A stretch of 34,051 bases of DNA from positions 9,867 to 43,917 of the forward strand of contig JBBBWG010031865.1 in the NCBI GenBank assembly GCA_037176905.1. The letters are read 5' to 3'. This document shows positions 10,412 through 22,844 of this stretch, piece after piece. Both the position numbers and the translations under genes were made by a program. How positions within the stretch are numbered: the first letter of the stretch is position 1; the number at the start of each line of letters is the position of its first letter. The DNA is from Azolla pinnata. Taxonomy: Eukaryota > Streptophyta > Polypodiopsida > Salviniales > Salviniaceae. The notes beneath the pieces were generated by a model. The model was given only the letters and a program-made list of their open reading frames with translations, did not search any database and had not been told where the DNA came from.

Positions 10412-12020
10412 TGTAACCATCATCGGAGCATGGAAGAGCGAGAGCCAGGAGTGCCCCTATCATGCATCTCCCCCAAGATTTGTTTTTTTAAAAGAAGTCT
10501 GACATCTTCTGGGTGATCTGACTCGCGCTCCCAGGACTTGTCAAAACCTCGCCCCCTCTCTTTCAAATGAGTCTTTATAATCGTAACACAGAGGATGTCC
10601 AAAGGGCTCTCTTATGTGTGGGACACACTCGAACAAGCGCAGGAGGAGTGGGTCAACATCCGTTGTCTCTGGACGTATCTGTTCATGCGAAGGGGAGGTA
10701 TAATTACTTTGTAGGACACACTCAACAATCCTCTTATCGATCGTTAACATGTCTGGTTCACAATTGCGCAAGGAAAAAATTATGTCGAGCGGAGTGGGAC
10801 CTTGCCAGCTTGGTAAGACTTGGATCCCGTGCATGTTAACGCACTTCTTCGCCCTAACATATACATGGGTTTTCTCTATGCTCTGCATTTTAATCATCAA
10901 AGTGTGCACCCCTCAAAATCACATCTTCCGCAATTCATTTTTTCTTCTATAACAGCTCGATTCTCGTAGGCATCTCAACTTCTCTTAGACCTCTTCATTT
11001 TTCAATGTCGGATGTCAACTCGTGTTTGGCTGTCAATCATGTGCCATATACCTTGTAGTTGTTTTGTGCATTCGAGAATCGATTGTTTTTAAGGCCATTG
11101 ACTTCTTTGTTATGAGGTTGAGCATTCGATGCATGGAGAGAAATGCCAAGGATAATAAAAATGCTCTGAAAGCTGCCTATATCCTCTTGTGCATAATGAG
11201 TTGTATCATGAGCAAACTGATCATCTTCAATTCATGCATCCTTAGACCCTCGATTTGCTTTCAAAGTTGCCACTCAACCAAAAGTAGAACAAAAGAAATC
11301 TTGTTCTTTCTTTCTAGAACAACCAAGGCTACAATACTAAATTGATGATCATATATATCGACTTGTATATGTCATTGTGGATGAGTTTTGAGGGCTTTCA
11401 CACTATCTCGTAGTTATTTAAGTGCGGATTTGACGACTGTTTCTTGAACTAATAATGCGTGCAAAGATTGTTTTCTATGTGCGAAAGACGCTTGTTAAAG
11501 CTTGGTGATAGAGATTAGATCTAATTGTAAGCAGAGAGGAATGGTTTAGTTCTCCCCGACCACCTCAAGTTGATGGTAAAAAACTTAATCATCTGCACAT
11601 TCTCGCCCTATACTACTAGGATGGGTACCTTGGCTAGAGAGTAGACTCTTAATATCGTAGTAGTCATGCCACACAAACAAAGTCTCAATGTAATAGAAAA
11701 TACTGTGGACTAAGAGTGAGCAACCCTCTTATATAGAGTTAAAACTAAGAGTGAGCAACCCTCCAACCAATTATTGTAAAAAGATACAAGAAATGTTTCA
11801 TTATCACGTTATTTATTGCAAATTTTCTTGATTAATTTCTTTATGTTGATCACGTCAAACTACACATCAACCAATAGAGTTTGTGTCAAATTTATGGTGA
11901 CTTTACCGCGAAATTGACACGAAAAAGTTTGTGTCATGTCAATGTGCATCAAGTTTTATGCCAGGTCACATCAAATATGTAGTATACAAAGTTTTGTATC
12001 AAGACAGCTTCTACTAATTG

Positions 12021-12320
12021 CTAGTTGTACTTAAATTCACCGGTCACATTATCAAACTGGGTATTGACCTCCATGGCTTTATGGTCATCTGTCCAAAGGT
12101 GGTACCTGGCCACGTTCTCTAGGTAATCCAACCACATGAGAACATCCTCCGATAGGAGGCTTGAAAACGATTTTGGACAAACCTTGGGGTCTAATCGATG
12201 TTGTTTGGGTCTTGTAGTCAAGAAATTGAGCAGAGCTTGGTTAGTGTGGTTCACTTGCAAAAGGAGGTTAGAAACCGCTTAGAATAGTTGGTCCATCAGG
12301 TGTTGCTTTGTGTGTTGCTA
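12021..12320 (-). pseudogene. Ty3/gypsy gag fragment
   Basis: An open minus-strand segment reads KVCPKSF, then a short insertion (SSLLS), then EDVLMWLDYLENVARYHLW. This resembles the retrotransposon gag core, in which F-G-E-D is followed by W-E-F. An N-terminal piece with LLQVNHTNQALLNFL precedes it. No adjacent pol was recognised on this strand. Confidence 0.6.
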
Positions 12321-12629
12321 AGTAGATCAATAACAGGGTTGCATGTGGGAAAAAGCTTCGGTGACATCGTGATCCATGAGTGGTAAACCCGTTATCTCCA
12401 CCAATTTAATGTCCGCCAATAAGTGTTATATGAGCGGCTCAAGGAAATTAGTAGAACGATAGCAACATAGAGTGAGTTTGATTAAGGCAGTGAAGAGCAG
12501 GTGGCACAATGAGAGTCGTTACAACAAGAGAGAGCTGAGAGCAAGAAGAGCGGAAGGGACATGCACAAAGAGGAGTTTACAAGATACCTTTCTCATTCGA
12601 CTGGGCTACCTTATCGTAATAGATAATGG

Positions 12630-12770
12630 GCCGACTGTTCACTTACTTGGCTTGAAGTCTAACAGGGGCTAAACACTAGCCTGACTGTTCACTTATTAGA
12701 AGGTCAACGAGTGCTAACAGTAGACCGACTATTCACTTGCTTAGTTGGAATTTCAACCAGCACCATAATA
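12630..12770. repeat. Three diverged direct repeats of about 46 bp
   Basis: The motif ccgactgttcactta recurs at about 12632, 12681 and 12724, each followed by related TTAGTTGGAA- or AAGGTCAA-like sequence. It may be part of an untranslated retroelement region. Confidence 0.6.
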
Positions 12771-14078
12771 TTATTCTTACTATTTACTACATTATAATTT
12801 ATAAAAGAATTAGCTTATTTCGATTCTCCCAATATTTATGGTGGATATTTTTTTTATATAAACGTTATATAAGCTTTATAGTCTAGATCAATAGTTTATT
12901 TAGCTCTGACATGAGTGTATTCGTAAACTAAAAGATTTTGAACTTTAATTAAGTCTTTCATTTGGAGGAAGGAAAGTAATGAATAAAAAAAGTTTAAATT
13001 TGTTTTTCTTTAACTTACATGTGTCTACTAATTATCATCCATTACTTTAATTTTATAGTTAAAAACATCTTTGGCCCAAGTTGGTCGAGTAACTAGATGA
13101 ACCAAAGTATTTTAAACATATATGATAAACGTTTATGTCTCTCAAGAAGTATATTCAGCTCAAGATCACAACGTAAGAAATGCACAAAATGGTATTTAGT
13201 TTTTAAAAAGCGAAGTTTTGGTGGTAAGGTCGAAGGGCACTTGCATTAACATTTTTTTGTTTGTCAATGTTTTGATTAGTTATTATTATTATTATTCACT
13301 TTGGTTTATACTAAATATATTTTTTTTATGTTTTGTAAGACAAACATGGTTAATCTTTTGTATACATGTATGCATTAAATAGCTCCAATGGTCAAAAACA
13401 CAAACACATGTCAACATTTCACCTCTTTTTGACCTAGAATTTGTTACCTTTATAACTCTCATCTCTAATCATAATTATAATGATGAACTGTCAATTAATT
13501 AACACTACTCACTTTCCCATAAATTAGACTTATAATTGTCTAGATAGTTAATATATTTCACTCTCATTGAATCACTAAGTACAATAGCAAAATGATCATT
13601 ACATAAAAATGGAGACAAAGTATCGATGTAGTCGAAAATAATATAGAATAGAAATGGGATATAAAGATCAATCAAAAGTTCAATTTATATAGAATTACAA
13701 TAATGGAAAGATTTGATCGAATAAAGGTCAAGCAAAATCCTACTTGGAACATCTCGAATTATATAACACAACCAAAAACTCAGAGGTTAATTAGAACGTC
13801 ATCAACAATATTGTCACTTGAAAATGTCATTTGATCAATTATAGATTCAAAGGTTTCATACTACACGGGTTAGATAAACCATTCTAGTTAACTTAAATTT
13901 GTAATGCCAGCATCGACTCTATTGGTCAACGATGGATGGCGTTTGGCAAATCTCAATTGATATTACTTCTAATTAAATCATAATATTAAGTTGTACAAAG
14001 AATCTCTTGGTGTCCTATATTATTATCACAAGCATGGCTAGATGTTACATTTACAATGAGATCAATAAGAAACCCTAG
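12771..14078. other. AT-rich stretch without a recognised gene
   Basis: Very AT-rich with an ATT microsatellite near 13280. No ORF above 60 codons and no repeat family was recognised. Confidence 0.6.
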
Positions 14079-14121
14079 TTCTTCTTCTTCTTCTTCTTCT
14101 TCTTCTTCTTCTTCTTCTTTT
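14079..14121. repeat. CTT microsatellite
   Basis: About thirteen TTC/CTT units lie just past the 3' end of the copia RNase H remnant. On the minus strand this is a purine run, and it might derive from the polypurine tract by expansion. Confidence 0.85.
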
Positions 14122-14175
14122 TCTCGTCAATTTATTCTCTCAGGCGCAGCAACTAGCTTGACTTACAATCATGTC

Positions 14176-17100
14176 TCAGTTAGATAATAGTGAGTAATTT
14201 GGTTTTAGTCCTATATAATTGCAATTTTCGTGCTTTTTAGACTTTTGGGTATACTTTGTTAGAAATGTTGCCCATTTTTCATCAATATGCACATGCACTA
14301 TCTCATTAATATTGCCTTCGTTTAATAGTTCTCTAGTGAACTGAAGCTTCATGACAATATGCTTAGTTAGCTCGAAGTGCTTGAGGTTTTTCACAAATAA
14401 TATTGTTGTCACATCAAAGAAGACGTGAATGATCCAATAACAACGTTGCCTCTTTTAAGAACTATTTTATTTAGATTCTTTCCAATAATGCCAGAGTCAT
14501 CGCCACGTATTTAGCCTCAATGAATGACAGTGTAATTTGTTCTTGCTTTTACTTTGCCATGAGATAGTTCCACTTGAGTGGAGGTACACATAGCCAAATG
14601 TCGATTGTAATGTCTCTTCATCACCGGCCCCCGAATCGACATCTAAGTAGCAAGTTAAATATGGTTTTGCAAGAGGTCGTAGGAGGGGTCTTGGAAGATT
14701 GGATACCAATGCAATAGTATAGAGTTCCCATATCTTGCGTTAAGAATGATGCATGGAATTCACTCTTGACCTTGGATAGTACATTATTGGAGTCGGATAG
14801 GATGATGATGTCATCCACACAGATGGCTAGCATGAGGATTATATTGGGAGAATTTAAGCTACATACATTTGGGTTGAATTGGAAGTGGATGTACCCAAGG
14901 TTAGACATACAAGTGGTTAATTGCCCATACCACTAACTTGGGGATTGTTTGAGGCCATACAACGATTTTACTAATTTATAAATATAATGAGGGTGATCCC
15001 TAGAGATATAAGCGAGTAGTTGCTCCATGTAAATTTCTTCAAGGTCACCTTGAAGAAATGCAACCCGAACATCCATTTGATAGGCAAGAAAGAGAAATTG
15101 TGTGACAATGGCAAGTAACATCTGAATGGAGGTGATCCGGAGCATGGGAGAGAATATCTCGTTGTAGTCCACGCCGGGTACTTAAGAGAAGCCACGTGCC
15201 ACCAATCATGTTTGTACCGCGAGATCAAACCATCGTCATTGAGCTTCTTTTGGAGAAGCCACTTGCAAGACACCAACTTTTTGTTTGTTGACAGTGGTAC
15301 AAGTTGTCACATATCATTCTCCATGAGAGATTAATACTTAGAGTCCATGGCTTCTAGTCCCAAGAAAGCTTCCACTATAAATAGTGCGTCAAACGAATTA
15401 TAGTTATACAAATAGAGATCATCATCGAGAAAAGAACCTTGGATCATATAGTGGTAGAAGGTATCTAAGGGATCAAAAGGCAATAGTGTCTAGAATTTGT
15501 GGGTTAAATCTTTGGAATACACTAGATGCAACGACGTCAGTTTCTCATAGATTTCCTTCAAGGATCAGATTTTAGAAGCTTTAGGTAGAAGGGTTTTTAG
15601 GATTGGCTTTAATAGGGATGGTTGATGGATGGACTCTACCGATATGGTTGGAAGTAGAGGTTGATTAGAATTGTGTGGTATGGTTGGGATAAGATTTTTA
15701 TAAGTTCTTGGGATGGGGTTGGATCATTGGTAAATTGAATATTTGGAAGATTGCCAGGGAGTATATGAGATGTGGTTTTTGTTCCAAGGGACCACGGATG
15801 AACACTAGGTAGTGTTAAAACACTTGTATTAGGATTTGAGATTAGTGTTTGGCCAATGGGAGTAGAAGTGTTCGGTAAGAGGGGAATGAATTGGGGTTGT
15901 TCTTTCCATTCAACTTGAGGGTGAGGAGTGGTTGGATTTGGATTGGAAGGAGATAGATTGATAGATAGGGTGAATAAAGGGAGATTAGGATTATGGTTTT
16001 CATGTTGAGGGCTAATGAGGGAGGTCTCATCAAAGTAGACCAAATAAGTAAGGTATAGTCGATATGCCTTGACGCCGAACCGATCGTTGTAACCAACAAA
16101 GATTATCTTCATGCTTGTTACGTCAAATTTCTTTCTTAGATCTAATTCTTTCATCGGATATTCTTCACATCCAAAGATTATAAAAAGTTGGACCAAGGGG
16201 ACTAGCCAAACTAGTGGAAGTATTGACTAGCATTAGGGTCGATAACAAGAGGAACTCGATCTTGGATGTATTATGTCGTCCCCACTGCCTTTTCCCAATA
16301 ACAGTTGGGGAGTCACGCCATGAGGAACATCACTCTATCATCTTCAATGAGGGTGCAAATCTTCCGTTCGGACACCCCATTTTGTTAAAGTATGTATGGG
16401 ATTGTGAATTGTTGTTGGATCTTCGTTTTTATAAAAGGTGTGTCTTAGCGGTATACTTAGACGGGAAAATCATGTTATCAAGTGACAAGGTTAAAAATAT
16501 TCATTGAATCAAAAGAATACTTTAGATTTTTTCTTCAAGAAGTAGACAATTAATACCTGCTAAAGTCATCGATAAAAGTTATAAAATAATGAGAGCCCGT
16601 GAGCAAACTCGTTTGAATAGGCCATAGGTCTTTGTATATTAGTTGGTTTAAATGTATGGATTTGGATTGGGATCTAGGGTGAGTACTCTTGTGGTTAAAC
16701 TTCCCTAAGATAAATCATTCACATAGTTCGATTGGATTCAAATACATAGGTAAGTCGACGCAATTCTTATTTTTTATCGTGCACTCTAATGTGATATTAT
16801 TATCATGATCGAACCTATAATGACACATGAGGGTGAACACAACTTTAATTCAATGCAGGCTATTAGAGGATAAGAGGTCAACTACATGATGTGGATTGGA
16901 GAATTATAAGGTTATTAAATACAATCAATCTTTTGGTGTAATTAAATTATATCAAACTCTCAATCGGGGAGTTTGAAGCAAATGATGCTAGATTTAAGAA
17001 AGAATTTGATTGACAATCCAGTTAATATAGTTGTTGTCATCGAAAGAATATTTCGAAGTCTCTAAATGTTATATATGTCGGAGATGGTGACGTTTTACTC

Positions 17101-17905
17101 CATTCAATAAAGTCACATACAAGTTACGCACGTCAATGGGCGTGCAAGAGTGGTTATTGTTGAGGTACACGCACATGTCGGCTAAAAGTTGTTTGTAATT
17201 ACGAAACTATCTCTTTTATGACTTCATGTGATGGGTCGTGTTACTGTCAAGTAACCACTCGGTTGTCTTTATTGTATGGGGCATATTATTACTATTTAAT
17301 GATGATTTAAAAAGTTTTAGATTCTCCATACCAAATTGTCCAACCTCAGGTGCATCATTGAATGTTAGAGATACACTCTTGGATGTCGGCCATGTTGTTA
17401 TTGGTGTGACTAAGCTTGTTGCATCAAGTGAAAATTGGTCTGGCATTCATGTTTAAAGTGTCTATTACGATCGCAATATCAACACATTTTCGTCAAAATA
17501 GTGTTAGTGTGAACATTCTTGTTTTTTCAAAATGGTAGTTCCCTCTAAAAGTTAGGTTGTCTTTGCACCACATACTGGGTCGAGGGTGTTGTAGCAACCC
17601 CACTCGCATTATGCGTACCACTACGTAAGATTTCTTCCTGTCGAATGCGCGGCATTAATGATTCGACAATGAGATTAGACACCGACGCTTGCGTGGTGAT
17701 TAACAATCGTCGTGAAAAGGGCAATGCTGCAAGGAGGATTGATTGGAGGTTCAAGTCCAACCAGAGTCCACAGAGAAGGGCATGTCAAAAGCGTATGCCA
17801 GTCATCAAGAAATTTCGCAAGAGAGGCGACGAGGAGCCTTTTAAGCAAGGCGACTTGGGTGATTGAATCTTCATGATACACCGACATGTTACACCGGTTG
17901 ACCAT
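14176..17905 (-). mobile_element. Decayed Ty1/copia retrotransposon, gag to RNase H
   Basis: The coding order on the minus strand is complete for a copia element. Gag remnants (about 17905-17545) come first, then a zinc knuckle YCDRNRHFKHEC (about 17460) with a stop where the first Cys region begins. Next are the protease motif WLLDSNTTHHMKS (about 17225), integrase YFITFIDDFSR (about 16560) and QNGVSERK (about 16380), then KIIFVGYNDR (about 16090). Reverse transcriptase follows with YNEIFSPMLRITSIQ (about 15150), SLYGLKQSPS (about 14940) and CVDD (about 14815) in place of YVDD. The RNase H segments are STFGYVY (about 14600) and ELTKHIVMK (about 14360). Stops and frameshifts occur throughout, so it is inactive. 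Flanking LTRs were not recognised. Its gag end lies about 500 bp past the SDR stop codon. Confidence 0.9.
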
Positions 17906-18191
17906 TTGGACTTACGAGTCTCCAAGGTGAAACATGAGTTCCGCCTGCGCTTAAAAGATCTTCCACAATCAATATGATCGTGTTATTCCTCGTGGGTTGA
18001 ATTATGTCACTAACGAAAAGGTAGTTATAGTATTAACATGGGCAGATTTACATTACGGCCTTTAGGCCTATTCATAGTATGTCGGAATGAGGTATGAAAG
18101 GGCGCATGTATGTGACCTGAAGGACACCTGACTTGCCCATGGTTCATGGTGAACGCCCATGAAGGGTGGTTCAATTGCTAGTATGTATGTA

Positions 18192-18197
18192 TTTATT
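18192..18197 (-). promoter_or_regulatory. Candidate polyadenylation signal of the SDR gene
   Basis: AATAAA on the minus strand lies about 200 bp past the SDR stop codon. Plant signals are loose, so this is only a plausible site. Confidence 0.3.
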
Positions 18198-18278
18198 ATT
18201 ATTATGTTGTTTTTAATCTAACTTATTATTGACAAAACTAGCCTAGTGGGGATCGAACGAAGCAGACCATGGACCTAT

Positions 18279-18301
18279 TTAGGGTTTAGGGTTTAGGGTT
18301 C
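18279..18301. repeat. Short telomere-like tract 3' of the SDR gene
   Basis: Three consecutive TTTAGGG units lie about 100 bp beyond the SDR stop codon, probably within or near its 3' untranslated region. Confidence 0.85.
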
Positions 18302-18397
18302 AGCCGGCCAGCTATCTACAGATAGATCATGCCGGAATTAGATGATGGGTTGATCATGATATTGTTCATAGCCATTACAGCTGTGAACGAGATGCTG

Positions 18398-21300
18398 CTA
18401 CTGCTGTGCCCAATAATTACGATGATCGCGTGTGATTCGCTCGCTGAAGTCCCAGAGTTTGCGAGCTTGGGCCTCGTCGTTCGCTGATGCCGAACACAGC
18501 GCCTCGTTGCAGTCCGCGAAATACTTCCCAGTCACACCTGCCACCTTCGGATGCGCCACCACGTAGCACACCGTCGCTGCCGCCTGCGATTCATAATTAG
18601 TTATATGGCAAAGCGAATCCGCCGGCATCGACCATTTACAGATTGATCCATCGATCGATGCATGCACTGATTGTGTGTTGCATTAGATCAATGGATGCAC
18701 CGAATTCTCCCCTAATAGATGCATGGATCGATCAATACATGCAAAGGCGTTTGTTATATCGATCGACCGATGGATGCAATGGTTCGATCCACCAATTGCG
18801 TTTTACAATTGCATTTCAATCAGATGCGGTGATGGATCGATCAATCGATGCGCCAATTGCATTCCATTATCAGATGGATTGATTGATCCATCGATCCACC
18901 AATTGTGTTTTCTGATTAGATCAATCGATCGATGCACTCATTGCGTTCCATTTGATGGATGGATCGATCGATGCACTCCTTGCGTTCCATTAGTTGAATC
19001 GACTGATCGATCGATCCATGCGCCAATTGCGATCCACTAGATGGATCGATCGATCGATCGATTGATCTACCGATGCACATACGCACTACTTCTACGTTTG
19101 CACGTCCAAAATCTATACAGCCCATTTGAGATCAAACAAGTCCCATTATTACTTAATTTTGATAGGGAGAGCAAAACAAGAACAGGAAACTCTGATGCCG
19201 TTTAATTACCTGAGGAACGGTCTTCATAAACATGGAGGCCACGCTTAGAATAGCATCTGGTTCAAACCAAAAAATGCAGGGCCGGGGAAATTAATTAAGA
19301 GGCGTTGATTAGAGGGGTTCATTGGTGAATCAGCCACGGCGATTTGAATTAATAGAGGCGTTAATTAGTGAATTAGCAGGAAGATTAATGATGAGCACCT
19401 ATGATGAGTCCATGGTCACGCGTAATGTTGGTTTTCACAACCCCAGGATGAAGAGCATTGGCAGTCACGGCACAGCCTCTTTCCTGTAAATAATTAGTGA
19501 TGCTGATCACTCAATTAACATATCAGATCATTAATGAATTGCTGCTTCATTCTGACAGATCGACACACACAATGAAGGTTAATATCAAGAGATTCCTCAG
19601 CTAGCTAGTTTAATGCAGGAGATGAAATAAATCAGGCTAATAAACGATCGATCACCCACTAACCATGGCGCAATTAAGTTACCTTTAATCGCTTCGCCAG
19701 CTCCTTGGCATGGAGGATGTTAGCGAGCTTCGAGTGCGCGTAGCTTATCCGATCCACGTATCTGATTCCCATCGAATCGGCAAGGACAATCAAGCCGCAA
19801 GTTAGTTAAGCAGTTAATGCAGTGCTTCAAGCCGTTAATTAAGCAATTAATACAGTTGGGATCAATATGCGATCGATCGGATCGAAAGGAAATCATTGGT
19901 ACGGAAAGAGATCGTTGACCTTCAGCGAATTATACAAGACACTGTTGGTCCAACAGGACAGCAGCTTGTCGGTTGGAGGGTGTACAAAGAAAAAGAGGAC
20001 ATTTTTGGCAGCCATGATCATTAGATTTGCCTATCAATCTTTTTTTGCATGAGAGACTACTGGGAATCATCGCCTTTCGATCGATTGAGGTCGATGATGA
20101 TCTGCATCATCGGCCATTTTTTAGTCGATGATGATCCACTTAGGGTTTAGGATTAGGATATAGGATTAGGGTTTAGGGTTAGGGTTTAGGATTAGGGTTT
20201 AGGGTTAGGGTTTAAAAGAGAATTAGTATTGGGGAAACAGACATCAGCTGAATTCCGGACACTGGACTCCAGATAGATTAGCTGACAATTGAACAATTCT
20301 ACCTGGAATGCTGGTCGCCCGTGGCCGACACGAGCTTGTCGAAGGGTATTTCTGACGAGCTCGCCCAAGTGTGGAGGCACGACGAGACGTTGACGATCCG
20401 GCCCTCGACGCCGCTCGATTTGGCCGTGTCGACCATCCTCTCCAGCACGAGCTCCGTCAGCAGAAAGTGCCCTGTACATGTATGAACATTAACTTCAAGG
20501 TCGATCGTGGAGATACCGGGGTTAACGATCATGCTGATATCCATCCGCGAGACACATCTATCTGTCAGAGCATTCTTGATAGGCAAAGATTGCTCGACAA
20601 ATATATCGTCCCATCGTCCATATTCCGATCGGCCCGAATCGCCAGAGTTTCAGCAATATAACCGACCGAAAAACGGAGGGGAAACTACCTATGTGATTCG
20701 TCGCAAAGTTCATCTCCACGCCATCCTCGGATCGTTCAAACGCCTTGCAGCACACCCCTGCATTATTGCTGCACCAACAACATTGGAAAAGGCAGCATAT
20801 AAACGATCCGCAGTCAGTCGCGCAGAAGGGGGGGGGGGGGGGGAAGAAGAAGCTCCAAAAGCAACAAGAAGAGAAGGAACAAGGGAAATGAAAAAATGCC
20901 AGAGAGCACACAACAGCTTTTGTTCACGTCGTCCCCACGCTTCACCCCCCCGCTCTGTCTGACTCTGCGACAAGACTCATCGGAGTAATCTTCTAGGGCA
21001 CGGTCAACACGTTGAATCGGGGCACATGGACAGTGTCCCCACAGTTGTCGCATTGGTACGGGCGCCCAAAAGAGCAAATGGGGGCCCAACAAGTGTGTCA
21101 CGATCGATCCACGGACATACCAATGTACTAAGCATCATTTACAGTGCACACGTACGTACACGAGGACGTTGAGCGGGAGGCCGAGGTCCAGGAAGCGGGC
21201 TGCGAAACGGGCGACCGACGCCATCGAGCTTAGGTCGAGCTCGAGCACCGTTACATTGCACCCGCCACCGCCAGATGTATCCGCTGATCCACGGTTGCTT

Positions 21301-22844
21301 ATTGACTTGTCGTAATTCGATTCGATGCGCTCCTTCACCGCCCTTCCCCGTTTCACACTGCGCGCGCCGATCACCACGCGGGCGCCCCGCATCGCCAGCA
21401 CCCGTGCCGTCTCCTCGCCGATGCCTGACGTAGCCCCTGCGCGAGCATCCGACATATAATGTTATCGTCAGCATCTGTGATTTGGCGCTAAATCACCCAC
21501 TAAGCAAACCCTAGATCTATTAACTAAGGTTAGACATTGATTGCACACTAGCTCACCCACTAATCAAACCCTAGATCTATTAACTGAGGCTAGACATTGA
21601 TTGCACACTAGCTCACCCACTAATCAAACCCTAGACTAGGACTATCCTCATTATTAAACTATGGTTAGACATTGATTGCACTCTAATTAATTACCCGCTA
21701 ATCAAACCCTCGATCATCGTCATTGTTGACTAAGGTAGACATTGATGCACACTACATTCACCTACTAATCAAACCCTACATCATCATTACCCACCGCAAT
21801 CATCAACTGTATTAGGCAGCGCGCTCCGCGTTAGTTACCTAAACTACATTGATGCACGCACTAAATAACCCACTAATCAAACCCTAGATTATCATTATTA
21901 GCTAATGTTAGACATTGATGCAAGCATTAAACAGCCCACTAATCAAACCCTGGAATATCATCATTATTAACTAAGGTTAGATGTATCCCGCTACGTTTAC
22001 GATGCCCACTAATCATCCACTAATCAAACTCAATCATAAGTAGCTAATTGCGCATTAAGTCAGCCGTATGCCGGTAGTTGACTTAGGCTTACTAATCACC
22101 CTACTTAATAATCAATTGCCCACTGATCACTAACTACCTACACGTGAGATTATATCCCAATTATGATGTAAACAGAGAAATCACTCGCTAAACACTAACT
22201 AGACTAGTGTTCACAAATAATGCATAATTAGAACCACCATTAATATTGTCATCATGTACGTAGAACTCATCCTATATTTATAATTATGTCTGATAATCAC
22301 AACCCCCCACACTCATCAGCCTTTCATTACACACTAATCACTCCCTCGTCGCAAGTCACACCATGCCTAATCATGATCATGCAAGTATAAATCACCTACT
22401 ACCAATCAGTCGAGTTCTACAGCTCTAAACTTAATTAGGAAGAATAAGATGAAATCCAACCAGTGCAGATACATTTGTAACATGCTCTACACCTCTAACC
22501 CTAGTAATTGGGCAGCATAAGATGAAACCCAACCAGCGCACATACATTTGTGACAAGTTCGCTTAATCACTACAATTTGATGCAGCTGTTGACCAATTAA
22601 GAGGTAATCACGTAATCCGGGATAGTGATGTACTCACTTTGATCTTGATATGAAGATTCTGAATAAAGGAAACGATCAAGGGGTTGTCGTAATGAGGCTG
22701 AGTAAGGCATTGATGGGGTGATTAGAGTGTCTAATTACCTGTGATAATCACAGTCAAGTGATCTAATCTTAATCCTTGTGTCACCTCCTCGGCTGTAACC
22801 CATCCATATACTAGTCCCCGGAGGTAATCGATCCAGGCTACCAT
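18398..22844 (-). CDS. TIC32-like short-chain dehydrogenase/reductase, 8 exons, 342 aa
   Basis: This is an NAD(P)H-dependent short-chain dehydrogenase/reductase of the plant TIC32/retinol-dehydrogenase-like group. Exons on the minus strand are 22844-22739, 21436-21160, 20768-20689, 20471-20303, 19761-19683, 19483-19399, 19256-19210 and 18583-18398. Every intron is GT-AG, all phases agree, and the stop is TAG at 18400-18398. Motifs in order are AEEVTQG (residues 18-24, typical of this plant group), the Rossmann cofactor motif TGATSGIG (35-42), ELDLSS with Asp103, NNAG (129-132), FATNHIGHF (149-157), VNVSS (181-185), the catalytic YAHSK (Tyr218, Lys222), LHPGVVKTN (248-256), and a C-terminal KLWDFS segment. 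The start at 22844 is the first Met after an in-frame TGA. Chloroplast inner-envelope location is known for some relatives only; I see no classical transit peptide here. Introns 1, 4 and 7 carry extensive repeats. The substrate cannot be read from the sequence. Confidence 0.94.
18640..19080. repeat. GATCGATC-rich minisatellite in SDR intron 7
   Basis: About ten diverged copies of a roughly 40-bp unit combine gatcgatcgatgc with caattgcgttccattagatg. The tract fills most of the intron between exons 7 and 8. It is very dense in GATC and CGATCG palindromes. Confidence 0.88.
20139..20214. repeat. Interstitial telomere-like repeat in SDR intron 4
   Basis: About ten TTTAGGG or GATTAGG heptamer and hexamer variants lie in a row on the plus strand, inside the intron between exons 4 and 5. 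The motif is the Arabidopsis-type plant telomere repeat, partly degenerate. Confidence 0.9.
21489..22035. repeat. Tandem minisatellite with telo-box-like cores in SDR intron 1
   Basis: About eight diverged copies of a 60-80 bp unit contain a cactaatcaaaccctaga core followed by a ttagacattgat segment. The first three cores (aaaccct at 21506, 21566, 21626) have an exact 60-bp period. Later cores at 21704, 21771, 21879 and 21945 are more widely spaced. Seven units carry AAACCCT, most extended to AAACCCTA, which resembles the plant telo-box. Confidence 0.88.

Larger units (their letters stand above)
9428..12020. other. HKT upstream region and unassigned sequence
   Basis: The first few hundred bases contain GA/CT-rich and CAGA-type simple repeats upstream of the HKT start. 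No confident TATA box was found. At about 10560-10720, on the minus strand, gagtgtgtcccacac and gagtgtgtcctacaaa recur, a phrase common in plant LTRs. From about 11870 to 12010, TGTCA and GCATCAAG motifs cluster. No gene is recognised. Confidence 0.45.

Noticed and set aside
10541..10909. 122-aa minus-strand ORF
   Set aside because: No recognisable motif. The recurring gagtgtgtcc phrases suggest LTR-like non-coding sequence.
18643..19125. ORFs rich in Ile-Asp-Arg-Ser repeats on both strands
   Set aside because: They are translations of the GATCGATC minisatellite within SDR intron 7.
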